DNA of 64,000 nucleotides from assembly GCA_963556145.1 (NCBI GenBank), contig OY744469.1, positions 6,110,767 to 6,174,766 on the forward strand. The letters run 5' to 3'. Below are positions 1 through 12,559 of the stretch, one piece after another (position 1 is the stretch's first letter; every line of letters starts with the position of its first letter). The position numbers were made by a program, and so were the translations under genes. This stretch comes from Hygrocybe punicea (taxonomy: Eukaryota; Basidiomycota; Agaricomycetes; Agaricales; Hygrophoraceae). A model generated the notes under the pieces. That model ran no database searches, was not told where the DNA came from, and saw only the letters and a list, made by a program, of their open reading frames with translations.

Positions 1-2739
1 GCCCAGTGCTTGCAGGGACGCCTTCAGGAGGCTGAGGTATTGCAATTGCGGGTGCTGACAGAAAGGGAGGCCCAGCTGCCTGCAAATCACCTAGACCTCT
101 ACAGTTCCTGGAGCGACCGCGTCCGCATCCTGTGCGGTTTGAACAGAGTTGAGGAAGCAAAGCATTATGCCACTCGTGCACTGCACCATGCAATGGACGC
201 ATTCCATCCTAAACACCCGGTCTATCTAGTTGCGAGCACCGATTTCGCACTCGTACTGTCTTCAAGTGGGAAACTCAACGAGTCAATGAGTCTGCTGGAA
301 TCAGTCCTTGAGATCTATCTTGATCTCTCCATGGGGACGCAGCTGGAGTTCTTCCAGGTCAAAAGCGATCTCACATTTAACTATTGTCGGCTGGGGAAAT
401 TCGAGGAAGCCAGTCAACTCGTAAGGGATGTAGGTTACCCGCTCAATTATGCCAAACCAGATAAATTCCTCTTCTCATTCGATTGCGTGCTGAATGGCAT
501 CGCGGCAGCTTTAGATCTATTCTGCCGGTGGCAAGATTCGGAGCCCATCTACGCCGAGGTGGTAGAGATATGCCTTCGGCTTCGTGGGAGCAAGTCATAT
601 TGTACGCGGACGGCAATTCAGCTTTTTTCGGAGCACTACCAGAAGAGGGGCATGTGCAAGGAGGCAGGCGACGTCCTGTACCAGCTGCTGGGCGCGTTGA
701 AGTCCAGTTTTGGTGCTGAACATGTCGATGTGCTGAGCTGCATGCTGAACCTAGCGGACATGCGGGAGAAGCAGGAGCAATGGCTTGAAGCGAATATATT
801 GCTGCAGCAGGCCATGGAGATATTGGAGAAAACCGTCGGGAAAGATCACATGGAGACATTACGGGCCAAGGCAGCCCTCTGTGTCAATTGGAAAAAACAA
901 GGCCAATTGGAAAATTCGGAGCAGGTAGGCTGGGAGGCTGTCTATGGGTACAGACGGGTGGCTGGCGACTGCGACAAGACCTTGCAAGCCGAAAACAACC
1001 TAGCTGTCACACTGGCTGCCATGGGGAAATGTTTGGAAGCCATCGAGCTGCAAGAGCGAGTGTTGAGCATAACGGAGAGGAAGTTCGGCGAGGTGCATAC
1101 CCAAACGCGAACGGCACTAGAGAACCTCTCGGCCACACTGTTGCGGCTGCGTCGAATTGACGACGCCGAGGCGCTATGTCAACGAGGGTTGAGGATTAGC
1201 ATGGAAATCCATGGCGAGAACAGTCTCCTCACAGCTCGCTGTATGCACGTTCTTGCAACATGCAGAGTAGTCGCTGAGCGCGCGGAAGAAGCCGTTGAAC
1301 TTCACACCCGTGCGACCGAGATGGAGCGGGCTATTCTCAGCGAACCCAACGGTGATATGCTCTACGGCATGCGATGTCTTGCCCTTCAGCTCATGGAACT
1401 GGATCAGTACCACAAGGCCGCCAAGATTCTGCGGGAGATCCTTGTTGAAGCGCCTCGGGTTTACAGCACAGAACTGCACAAGGAAGTGTTGCTTACTACG
1501 GCCCACCTCGGCTACGCTTCCGAGCAGACGGGCGATCTGGAAGAGGCCAGCAAGCTTTACCATTCCGCTTTGCGGGGCATGCAAAAACTATTCGGTGACT
1601 GGCACGAAGAGACGATCTCCGTCATGGATGATTTGGTGCGGGTATACATCAATCTGGATCGCATGCAAGACGCACGCGATCCTGCGCAGGAGATCCTCGC
1701 ATTCAAGCGCAAGAAACTAGGGAATCTCCACGACGACACACTGTACGCTCTCGAAAACATGGCCGTGATCTACCACTCATTGGAGATGTGGCCCGAGGCC
1801 GAACGGATGCAACGGGAGGGTCTGCGTTACGCTCAGTTGAAACATCCGGATGAACCAGATCATGAGGACATAATCGTTTATATGCAGGTACTGGCCGAGT
1901 CGTGCAAGCATCAGCGGTGGCATAAGGACGCAGAGAAGTTCGGTCGTACTGTTTTAGATTGTAAGACCCGGACGCTCGGGAGGGAACATCAGGAGACGCT
2001 GGATGCAATGGCTGCAATGGCATCAATCCTAATGAACACGGAGAACTACGACGAGGCAGAACTGCTGAACTGCGAGATCCAAGAAATCTACCTGCGCGAG
2101 TCCCATCCGAATAGGGAGAAACTTCAGGAGGCGCAGTCCCAGCTAGCCCACATCTACTACCTACAGAACCGCTTCGACGACTCTGAGACGGTGCAGCTCC
2201 AGGTCGTCGATGCTGACATGAGTGCACTGCACGAGGTTGAATTCCTGTCTTTCATCTACGCCAAGCAGAAACGATTCGAGATGGCTGAGAAGGTCCAGCT
2301 ACAGGTGCTTACCGAGCGCCGGAAAATCCTCGGAAACGAGGGTCTGGATAATCCGGACGTGCTGGAAACGATGTCTAATCTCGTGGAGTTGTACACAATG
2401 ACAACACGTTGGCCTGAAGCACGTCAGATGGGTGAACTGGTGATGCAGGGCAGAGAAAAGCTTCGAAAACATAAGGGCGATGATGATGTACTGGCTGCGC
2501 TTCGTGCGCTTGAACCGGTGTACGAGGCGATGGGTGATGAAGAGAAGCTCTTTGATATTGGCGTCTTGGTAAATTCGGTTGTTCATTCCCCCCTTTGCAC
2601 GGGATATTGATTGGATTTTCTATAGATGAAGAATGAGAGGAGTGATCAACGAGTCAGGAGGCAGGCACATCGGATGATGAAGGAAATGGACGACATCATG
2701 TTTGGAACAACCAAAGACACGGCACCGGTTCTAAAATAA
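1..2739 (+). CDS. TPR-repeat protein, C-terminal part (5' end outside window)
   Basis: The frame is open from base 1, so the true start lies upstream. The product is a long chain of degenerate TPR-like helical hairpins about 42 residues apart, with the recurring pattern LG..H..TL.A...LA and EAE.L...VL, as in kinesin-light-chain or NB-ARC-TPR proteins. The open frame runs to a stop at 2608-2610, but a GT..AG intron at 2569-2625 (57 nt, phase 0, TATTGAT branch-like site) removes that stop and adds a 37-residue basic tail ending at 2739. TPR arrays are protein-interaction scaffolds. In fungi this arrangement is often the sensor half of STAND/NLR proteins, but the nucleotide-binding domain is not in the window, so that part is inference. 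The gene is convergent with the HeLo gene; about 100 bp separate the two stop codons. Confidence 0.8.
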
Positions 2740-2842
2740 GAGACCTTTGTTGACCTACTACAACTTTTCGAAACTTTTGGTTTTGTCTAGCGCAATAGCA
2801 ATACAAATATAACGAGTGTTCCAATCAATGAAAAATTCAATC

Positions 2843-4573
2843 TCACAATTCCTTCCCCAAGCTCTCCAAAGCCTTCACAGCCTCCTCAAATGACCTGGGC
2901 TGCGATGAAGCTACATCCGAGTCGCCCTGTTCCCGCCAGCTTCCACTCAAACAGCCCACAACCAAATCACGATACCTGTCACCCGTATAGAAACCCAATC
3001 GCCGGGTTGCATGCTTCAAGATCTTCTGCTGGATCACCCACGGATTCACCATGGGTGCCAAAAGAGCGCCCTTGTCTAGCTGATCGACACGCTCCCACAG
3101 GCCTAATTCAAGAAGGATGACACCCAACGCTTGAATTGACTCATTCAGTCAGGTGAGAGTAATTGAAAAAAAGAATCTAGATACCATACCATATATATCA
3201 TGTACTTTGGTGAATCGTTCACTCGGCTGTCCCCACCGCACTGGATGTCTGTAAATGTTCCGTTTGATTTCGGTTTCTGGGCGTTGGCTCGAAAAGTCGG
3301 ATTCCCGACGAGCGTACTCAAATCCGGTGATGCGTGGATCGTCAAGGTACAAATTGGCTTCGTCTTCGGGAACGTTAGAATCGGAAGCTGAGAAAGTGAA
3401 GAAGACGACAATATCGCTGCGAAGGGATTTGTGGACCCATCCGAAGGAATGGAGGAGGCGTACGGAGTTGGCGAGGATGTAAGCAAGCCGTACGCGGGCA
3501 CGAAGTGTAGGCCGGAGTTTTTTAGAGACGAGAACGGCTGCAAGGGAGATGGGATGGGGGAATATTGTTGCTGCTGTTCTACTTGGAGAAGGGGGAGGAA
3601 GTTCGTACACAAACCCGACCTGGCTTTCCGCCACGTCGTCAAAGTAGTGGACGCACTTGCACACCTTGAAGAGGGGGTCGATCTGTGCAGCTTCGTAGAG
3701 TAGGGCCGCAAGCTGGACGATTCGGCGCACGATCACCTCACTGACGGCCCCCATTCCATCGCGCTCGTATGTCTTGTACTCGACGAGGTACCGCGTGGTG
3801 GTGTCATCACGCAGAAATCCGAGTTCGAACTCACCAAATTGCGATTCGGCACGGAAGTGGATGCGGGCGATCTCCAGCTTTTGCTTAGTCGCGACAGGGA
3901 CGACGCCTTGCGGGGCGGCAAGGAGCTTGCGCAGGCCGATGCCGCGGAGGAGGCCAACGTTCCCTGCGTCGGCGTCCTCCTCAAGTTTCTGCAGTTTGGA
4001 AACGGTCTCGAAGTAGGACAATGGCCACCACACGACCTCAAGCAGGGCCTTCATGCGGTCGGTCCATTCCTCGAACTCCACAACGAGCTTCTCCGTGCTA
4101 CGCTTGTCCCAGACAACCCACATCATTTTCCGGGCCCATCCAATCGACTTTTGCTGAACCATGTCTGCCCTTTTCCCGTCTTCCGCGAGCACGTTCGCCC
4201 TTTCCGCAGCCGTCATTCCTGCCAGATTGCTCACCCGTGCTTCATCACCGCGACTCTCGAACTCGTATCGGTCTTTGACGGAGGTGTATTCGAAGAGAAG
4301 TCCGTGCAGCTGCCGGAGGAGATCGACCAGGTCTTGGGAGATGTTTGGTGGCAGATGGTTGATCAGGCGCCCTGGCATCGAAGGCAGGAACTTGTTTTCC
4401 TCAAACAACACCCTCTCGAAAGAGTCAAAACGAGCCATTTGCACAGAGAAACGCAGGCGGAACCGTTCTGCATCTTTGCCGAAGCTGAGGTGGGAAGTCC
4501 AGGCGTCGTGTATAGTGACGCACAGGGGTTTTATCAGGACAATGACACCTAGGACGAGACCTGCTACCTCCAT
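2843..4573 (-). CDS. HeLo-domain protein fused to a pseudokinase
   Basis: Two exons, complement(2843..3129, 3190..4573), with a 60-nt intron (phase 1). Splicing rebuilds the kinase-type string DIYALGVILLELGLWE across the junction and gives 556 residues. Residues 1 to about 215 look like a fungal HeLo (prion-inhibition/propagation) domain: a hydrophobic first helix beginning MEVAGLVLGV, then FGKDAERFRLRF. The rest is a protein-kinase-like C-lobe. The HRD loop reads HKS near residue 381 and the DFG position reads GFE near 417, so the catalytic and metal-binding Asp are missing and it should be a pseudokinase. HeLo domains of known proteins act at membranes in regulated cell death, and HeLo-kinase fusions are compared with MLKL. 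A death or allorecognition role here is inference. Confidence 0.8.
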
Positions 4574-4822
4574 CGGGGTGTTGTGGTGTTGCTGGTAGAG
4601 ACACAGTAAGCCGCATTGGTGAATGAGCTGAGCGCTTACACAGCAAAGCTAGGCAATTTGTGCTGAAGAACTGGCTCCCGCAGTCGACGATACGACGCCG
4701 TGGTAGGCGTAATAGGCGTTCGTTACAACCTGCCTGATCAACGCTGTCTTGCGCCGAACTATACAAATTTGACGCGCGCTCTCCTTATAATACGGAGTCC
4801 AATTACAATCCGATAAGCAATC
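4574..4822. other. Intergenic region between HeLo and F-box genes
   Basis: About 250 bp between the start of the HeLo gene and the stop of the F-box gene. It must hold the HeLo gene promoter. I see no clear TATA box, RNA gene or repeat in it. Confidence 0.4.
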
Positions 4823-6124
4823 CTACCCAATAAGCAACTCTACAAGTCCCGCCTCCCGCATGATCTCCATCGCCTTCACATCATCGCTCCACAGATCCTC
4901 GCGATTCTTAAACTGGACCGTAACTCTCCGTAGGCATGCAATCTGAGATTGGGATCCATCTACACGATGGCGAGATTTCAACATTTTAGAGAGCGTGCCA
5001 ATGGATGAAGCAATAGATCCTGAAAGGGTCATGATTTGGAGTTCTGGACACGAGCACAACTCGCCGACGGTCTCGTCAGGGTTGTAGGTAAGACTGTGAA
5101 ACAATGGGTCTGCCAGCGCAGCAGATTCCATTCCTTCGATGGAGAGTTCCGTAAGGGTTGGAAGAAAGCGCAACAACACCGTCAGTTGATCGCTAGTAAC
5201 AACGCCATTATGGAGTTTGAACGTCTTTAGAGAGCAGCCCGATCTGGACAGAAAAGCTATGAACGAGTCTTGTGGCCAGTCGCATTGGCTATACTCGTCC
5301 AAAGTGAGATCCAAGGTGCGAAGAGCGGGTAAGGCGAGCCGATCTAAGAATTCGTGTGATAGATCACTCAGATAGCCAAGGGTCAAATGATGGAGGCGAT
5401 GGTGAACAACCAACATGTCACGGGGAGGTAGGCGACTGGCGACAGCTCTAAAAGTGCAGTCGATCAGGTTGATGCATTGTCCGAGCACCTCCAAGCATCC
5501 CGTTATATCAAGGAAGCAGTCCGTTTTAAACTGAGTGAGTTGGGACCACGGAAGGACCCGCACAAATTGGGCTGTAGCGATTTGGGGAGGGAATGCGCCA
5601 GAATACAAAGCAAATTCCGTGAGGAGGGGAGAGATAGACAGCATCGAAAAAATTGGTCCCATCACTTCGGCCGTACCGCTGTGGAAGAGAACTTCAAAGC
5701 GGGTGAGTATGGGTGCTCGCATGAGATGGACGCTCGAGATTGAACCATAAAATGGCCCTAACAATCCCAGTCGAACGTCTTCCCAACGTCCAATGAATGA
5801 GATCAACAGATCCAATATTGGGTCCAACTTCACTTCATATGTCTTATCCCCAAGACAAAGGGAGATTGCGAGCGGACGAACGCCTGATCTCCCAAGCCAA
5901 GTGCCAAGTCCTTCCACAATCTTCTCGACATTACTGTTGTTGCAAACCTCCACCGAAATCGAAGACCACAACTTGGGCAGTGACAGGGTGGCTGATCTCC
6001 AAGATCTGTTCACTTTGCAAAGAAGCAATGGCGAATATGAAGCGCTGGGTCGTATATACCGCTGGGAGGGAAGGCAGTCGAGGAAAATGTCGGCCCATAT
6101 CTCCTGGGGGATTTGGTCTAACAT
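4823..6124 (-). CDS. F-box protein with degenerate LRR-like C-terminus
   Basis: Single exon, 433 residues, starting MLDQIPQEIWADIFLDCLP. This is an F-box (about residues 3-50, with the following W..S and LP.LWSSISV segment) of the kind seen in the large F-box families of Agaricomycetes. The remainder is a run of leucine-rich stretches such as LPALRTLDLTLDEY and LLRFLPTLTELSIEGME, resembling irregular LRRs used for substrate binding. The expected role is substrate recruitment to an SCF ubiquitin ligase through Skp1; the substrate cannot be told. The reading frame is intact and this is the first Met. It lies just upstream of the TE nest that starts at 6232. Confidence 0.85.
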   Translation of the reverse strand: MLDQIPQEIWADIFLDCLPSQRYIRPSASYSPLLLCKVNRSWRSATLSLPKLWSSISVEVCNNSNVEKIVEGLGTWLGRSGVRPLAISLCLGDKTYEVKLDPILDLLISFIGRWEDVRLGLLGPFYGSISSVHLMRAPILTRFEVLFHSGTAEVMGPIFSMLSISPLLTEFALYSGAFPPQIATAQFVRVLPWSQLTQFKTDCFLDITGCLEVLGQCINLIDCTFRAVASRLPPRDMLVVHHRLHHLTLGYLSDLSHEFLDRLALPALRTLDLTLDEYSQCDWPQDSFIAFLSRSGCSLKTFKLHNGVVTSDQLTVLLRFLPTLTELSIEGMESAALADPLFHSLTYNPDETVGELCSCPELQIMTLSGSIASSIGTLSKMLKSRHRVDGSQSQIACLRRVTVQFKNREDLWSDDVKAMEIMREAGLVELLIG

Positions 6125-9100
6125 TGGTGGTGATCTAGACCCGAAGGGATCTAGATCATCAGGAAACCGAGGAGAGTATGTCTAGGCGGAGTTGATATTT
6201 GATAAGCAGATAGCTGGCCAGTTACAATGGCATACTATCATCACCCCACACTAGTGTTGCTGTGGTTTCGCTCGAAAGCGGCTAGCTGTCTGAGCTGAGC
6301 CGAAAGTTAGCTAAGCCGAGCAGATGATCCGCTACTTAGCTTCTCACGGCTTGGCTTTGCCGTAGCTCTGGCTCCAAGCCGCTCAAGCTGCTCGAAGCTA
6401 CCACACAGTTCCAAATGTAGCCTCTCAATAATATTCTCCTTGTCGAATCTTCGAGCGCTCACAGAACTGCTGCAATGGCCTATCTAGTTAGGCATGTGGG
6501 CTCATGGGAAGATCTAGATGGCCTCGAAGCTACTACATGTGCAAGGCGAGGCGGCTGGTCAGTTTTCTACATCAACGGGCATTAGTACAATGACAATGAC
6601 TCAAGGAACCCCTCCCTCTTTCACATTGCAACATCCTAATCATGCCTCCACGACGGGTTTTTGAAAATGGAGCTGTGGAATCGTCTTTTCAGGCTGAAAT
6701 GCCTACCTCTCAGCCCTTAACGCCCATTAGACCTGGCCGGCGCAAGCGAGACCGACATGATCCCCCAGAATCCGAATATACCACCAATAACGACAATCCA
6801 CCCACTCCAAGTCGACGAGAAAACCGTCGTCAATGGCGGCAAGGCCCTCTGCCCCCCGTTACCACTGTTCCACCGCTGATGCCACCACCCGTTGATTCCC
6901 CTCAATTCCCAGTGGTACCAGAGGTTCCACCTCCGAGTCATGCCCATCTCAGTCCAGCACCCAACATTCCAAGTATTCCGCCGACAGCACCAGGTACACC
7001 ACTTGCAGCACAAGAACCTGCTTTGACCACAGCCTCGGTTACAAGGCCCACCCCTACGTCAATCCCCTCTGCCATACCCAGACCACGCCGATCAACTAGC
7101 ACCTGTCCAACCACCCTCCCCCAGGTTCCCCGACGTTCCGTTTCATCTGATTCGTCGGGTTCACATCGTTCAAATCCTAGAGCTGGCCGGCATAGCCGGG
7201 CTTCCTGATCAGGACCTGCTGGTAATAGAACAGGAAAAAAGGCTCAGGACGTCTGGTCTTTCTTTTCAAAGGAAACGGATGAGAATGTTTGCAAACTCTG
7301 CCAGTAAGTGGTTCGCTTTTGTGGCTTGTCAAACATTAATTTGCTATATCATGCAGGCATGAGCACGAAATAGACCCGAAGAAACGTATCAAGCGTTATG
7401 GAAAAGGCACAGGGACAACTGTCCTTAGGAAACACCTTGCCGATGCCCATATTGACATTTGGGTCCCTGGATGCGAGAAACTGGACATTCTAATCACTGC
7501 AAAAGAAGTACGGCAGGCAGTAGATGACTATCATAGACAGCAGGGCCACACTGCTGGGGCTGCCGAGCAGTCAACTCCGCAACCAGGGCGACCTGAATTT
7601 TCCAAGGAAGCATTTGTAGACGCGATCGCCGAGTTTATTGTTGCAGACGACCAGGTTATTAGTAATTATGTTGATGCTCCCCAGTACATCACACTAATTT
7701 GTTTCAAGTCTATCAATGTCATTGAGTGTCCACAACTACGGGCCATCTTCATGATGCTGCGTCAAGAGCTGAAAGACTCGGACATTCCGCATAGGTCGAC
7801 AATTCGGAGTCGCATTCTAGAGTTGTGGGATGAGCATCTTGATGGACTAGAGACCGAAATGGCGGTATGTGATAGTTGTGATCTACTCATCTTCGCTGGA
7901 GAATGTAATCAGCTTCAACAGGCATCTCTTGGCAAAGTCTCGTTTACAATGGATATGTGGTCAGATCCCAACTTGACACCATACATGGCTGTCACAGCGC
8001 ATTGGATCGAAGCAAAGATTCAGCAAACATCACACGGCCCACAGCATATCTTACAATTGCGAGCTGATTTAGTGGGATTTACACGAGTCCCAGGCCATCA
8101 TAGTGGAGAACACCTTGCACAAGTGTTTATCCATATTCTAAATTGTATTAAGATTCTACACAAGGTTTATATAATTTTCTGAGCCTTTCGTTTGATTTTG
8201 ACCATCTAATATGTAGATTGGATGGATCACCCTTGATAACGCATCCAACAACGACACATTTATGGTTGCATTACACCGTGAGCTCCGCAAGCTCAACATT
8301 CCTTTCGATGCTATCAAACGGCGGATCCGGTATGAGTTCTATTGTATGCTTGTTTGTTGAAAGATTCATTCTCTGTGCTAGATGTTTCCCCCACATAGTT
8401 AATCTAGCTTGCAAAGCCGTTCTCACCGCAATTACAAACATAGATTTTGCACGGTTTGACTCACCTAATTTTGTCCCTGACAATACAGTGGCCTCGACGC
8501 TTTGTGAGGCTATCAACAAAGACCCCATTGCAAGTTCTCGCACTCTTGTTCGTACGGTATGTATTCTGTTAGATCATGTGGTAGTTGGCTTCTTCCTCAT
8601 AGATAATAAGATACGTGCCTCCTCATTGTGCCAACAATATTTCTCAGAGGTTCTGAAAACTCTCAAACAAGGCGATCTACAGTTATTACGCGACGTTGAT
8701 ACACGATGGTCATTGACATTGCTAATGGTGGAACGTGTGCTGATTCTCCATGCAGTAAGTAGCTCTGCAAGGCTTTTTTTATTCTACAAGCTTAGATGTT
8801 AGGCAATTGAAAAGTTTCTCGAAAGCGAGGACTTCAAGGAACTTCGCCAATACCAGCTTCACACAAATGAATGGAAGGCTCTCGAGGCCTTCAGGGTCAT
8901 CCTTGCAGTACGTCCTTTTACCATTTCTCCACCCAGCCCAGCCTGAAGTGTCTTCCAGGTACCACACGGTTTCCAGCAGAAGCTTTCAGGAGAGAAAACA
9001 CCAACATTGTGTCACGCCATCCCATTTTATGATGCAATGATGCGAGTATGGGAAAAACATCAAGTCGACAGCCCAGAAACAGCCCATGTGGTCGATGCTG

Positions 9101-9195
9101 GTCTCGACAAGCTAGAATCATATTCATTGAGAGCATCATCGGTTCCAGCATACATTTTAGCAATGCGTATGTATCAATATCTGGTCTTGATGCGT

Positions 9196-10106
9196 TGTAG
9201 ATGCGGGTTCTTGGTGGCTTCGGAACTATATAAAGAAATAATATAAAGATCCTAACCTGTGGGTGTCAGCGTAGAAGTGACTGGATAAATCAGTGTCGGT
9301 GGAATAGAAGTAAAAAGAAGGGAATGTTAGTAAAAGTAAAGCCGCCACGTAAAACTGGACTAATAACGACGAAGCCGGCGATGAACGGAGTGAAAACGGA
9401 CAAATAATAAAGAACCCGACGATGCCGACAATGTCGGGTACGGCGGGTCGGGTCGGGTCGGGTCGGAAACGATGAACGAATATACGGAAACAACGATGAA
9501 GACGACGAAGAGGACTATAAAAAGCTAAGGGTCTACATGGACGAGCATTTGAAGGGATTAAAAGGCGATTCTGACTGAAGGGAAATGGGGACTAATGGTA
9601 TGTTATTTTGTACGGTCGTCGGGGACCGTTTTTATAGTACAGGAAACAGTAATCTACTTTCGGACGTGTCTACTTCGGCCGATGGTAAGCTACAAAGAAA
9701 GGTTGGAATGGGGATGTGGAAAGGGGGGTTGCAAAGCAACGAAGACAGGAAATGGAGGGGAAAACGAATATGCAAGGAAAAGATCTAGAAAGTCCTACAT
9801 ATCTCCAAAAGGACGAGGGGATGCATAAATAAAGTAAATCCGAAGTCGGGGATTGAGTCCGAAGAGATCCATCTCCTGGAATTGGAACTCCGAGGCGTTT
9901 GAGGCTGCCGGATTTGGTCTGAGAGCGGCTGTGACGAAGCGGCATACGTCGGGTTATGTCGGTCACGTCGGGTCACGTCACGTCACGTCACGTCGGGTTG
10001 CGTCGGGTTACGTCGGGTTCGAATGCAAGTCGAATGGCGGCATCGGGTTGGTCCGGATTCATGATATATTGATGATACGGACTCAGAGGGACGTCGACCC
10101 TCTACA
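9196..10106 (-). repeat. LARD copy 1, 3' LTR (left)
   Basis: 911 bp. On the plus strand it begins TGTAGATGCGGG and ends CCCTCTACA. On the minus strand it starts with TGTAGAGGGTCG, close to the gypsy A LTR start. A TGACG-rich stretch lies at about 9955-10016 in U3, and a TATAAAA-like box lies on the minus strand near 9630. Confidence 0.9.
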
Positions 10107-10689
10107 TCTCCAGGGTACTTTAAATAAAGACCATCCCTGGTCTATACTATGTGGACTCGGGACTCGGATGCGTGAGATGAGGCCGACGTGGTGGTCATGG
10201 AATCGGGCTCGACGGGACGAGGCGGGTTATGGATAATGCAAAGGGGGAGAGCGGATGGTGACTAGCGGAACTCGATGGACGGTCGGAGGCTGAGAGCGGC
10301 GAATGGGGAACGAAATGAGTGAAGCCGGTGTCGAGGAAAAAGGAAACAAAGTACATAGAACTGGAGGAAATGGGAACTGAGCGGAAATGAAAGAAAAGAT
10401 GGAAAGCTACAAAAACGGGACAAATGGGGAGTGGAAACGCAAAATAGATGAGAAAATAAATAAATGTCGGGTATCGGAAAGAGGGGACGCGATAGAAATC
10501 AAGTCGGGATAAAACTAAACGTGACATAGGATTGGGGGCGGGTGACGGAGACGAGTAAGGCAGGAGCGGAAACGAAATAAAACACAAGTGGATGATAAAG
10601 ACGGTCTAGGCGGGTCGAGTTAGGGTCGGCGGCTTTGGTGGCTGTGTCAACGGGTGGCGGAAACGGTGGCGTAGGGGTAGACATGATAT

Positions 10690-10962
10690 GACGACAGTGG
10701 TTGTTCAATACGATATGACGAAAACGGAGGTTCGATAGACGACGACGGAGGTTCGATATACGATGGCGGAGGTTCGATACGATATAACGACAACGGAGGT
10801 TCGATGGACGATGACGGAGGTTCGATGGACGACGGCGGAGGTTCGATACGATATGACGAAAACGGAGGTTCGATGGACGACGACGGAGGTTCGATATACG
10901 ATGGCGGAGGTTCGATAGACGATGGCGGAGGTTCGATAGACGATGGCGGAGGTTCGATATGT
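10690..10962. repeat. 18-bp tandem array inside LARD copy 1
   Basis: About fourteen imperfect copies of an 18-21 bp unit built on GACGGAGGTTCGAT. Read on the minus strand it gives a meaningless RTSAIVY-type peptide. The same array is at 27600-27855 in copy 2 with a different number of units. Confidence 0.8.
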
Positions 10963-12559
10963 CAATACTAATATGGGGGCGATAATCAACGGCTGTGATA
11001 TCAGCCTCATACTAGGCGGTTCAGCACCGGCTTGGACCCGTGGGGAAGCATTCTCCCCCATGGAACTGAAATATAAAGTCGGGTGGGTTGGGAATCGAAG
11101 CCGAGACAGGGAACATTGTGTCTGGGTCGAAACGGTGGCGGAAATGGTGGGTCATGGAAAGCGGAGAGCGATGTCAATGGGTGGAATGCGGGTGCGTGAG
11201 CGGATGAGTCGGGTGCGTGGGGAATGAGTGAAGCGGTACGTCGGGTTCGTAAGCGGGTGCGGCGGGTTCGTAAACGGGTTCGCTGGGTGCAACGGATTCG
11301 TAAGCGGGTGTGTCGGGTGGATTATGCGGGTGCCGGGTGTGTCGGGAATGAGTTATTTCTTTTATCTTTCTTTTTTAACTCTGATGTTTTTCTTTCTTTT
11401 TCTTTATTTAATCTATCTATGTATATAATTCTTATGCCGATGGACGGTGATGGGGTTTTCGTAGGGTCGGGTTCGGTGGGTACGGGAGTGAAATGTGGCG
11501 GGTACGGGTCGTGAAACCGGAACCGGAACTAGATGCTCGAATTGAGCCGGAACAGGAACCGGATGCCGCGGAATCGTTGGGAACGTGTCCGGGTTCGTAG
11601 TCGAGTGCTGTGATGCAGGTCGCGGATCCGGAACCGGAACCTGGTGTAGCGGGTAGGTTGAAAACGAGTTGTCGGGTGTGGCGGTATGGCATAGGGCGAC
11701 GTAGGGAGACGGGGGCGGACGACGTGAGCGGATAAGACGGAACGTGGTTGCGAGGCGTGGATCATGGTTGCGTGGGGTTGTTCGAAGCTGCGGGTTGTCG
11801 AGGGAAGCGGGTAACGGGTGGTCGAGGTTGGCGGTACGGGATAGGGCGATGTTGGGAAACGGAGGCGGATGACGTGGGCGGGTACGAAGGGACGTGGTGT
11901 TGCGTGACGTGGATCGTGGTTGCGTGAGGTCGTTCGAGGGTGCTGGAGGCCGGGGGAGCGGGTGACGGGTGATCGAGGCTGGGGTATGGTGTAGGGAGAT
12001 GTTGGAGACGGGGGCGGACGGCGTGGGCGGGGAGATGGATTGGGGTGATACGGGTGGCGTCTTCGTGATGTTTTCGTGGCGGATAGTTGCGTGGGGATTT
12101 GACAATGGTCCGTCGGGTCGTGGAACGGGTTTGGGCGGCCGGTGGTCACGGTTTCACGGGCGTAACCCAACGGGGGCTTCGTTTGGGCTCGCGAAGGGAC
12201 TTGAGGGACGTCGTGGGGTTGGTCGAGGGCGTAGGTGATCGAAGGGGAGTGGACGAGGACGGGGACGGCTGGGGGTGAATGGAGGTCGACGGGGGGTGAC
12301 GTGGCCGCTTGCGTGGGACGACGAGGGACGAGAGCGGAGTCGTTTGGGACGGGAAAGGGTCCCACAGAAGTGCGGGGGCGTGAACGTGGGTGTGGGGGCT
12401 GACGGTCGTGGTGGTCGTTGGTGCTGGGTCTGGGAACGCGGTGGTAGGCTGTTGGGTGACGTGGCGCAGCGTTGATGGCTCGAGGGCAGTGGGGACGGCT
12501 TGTACGGCGTCACGACGGACGATGTGTGGCCCTGGGATGCGGTACGAGGCAGCGGTGGG

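Noticed and set aside
3839..4552. 237-codon frame on the plus strand
   Set aside because: Shadow of the HeLo gene on the opposite strand; no recognisable domain.
10705..11061. RTSAIVY-type repeat frame
   Set aside because: Translation of an 18-bp tandem array in the LARD interior.
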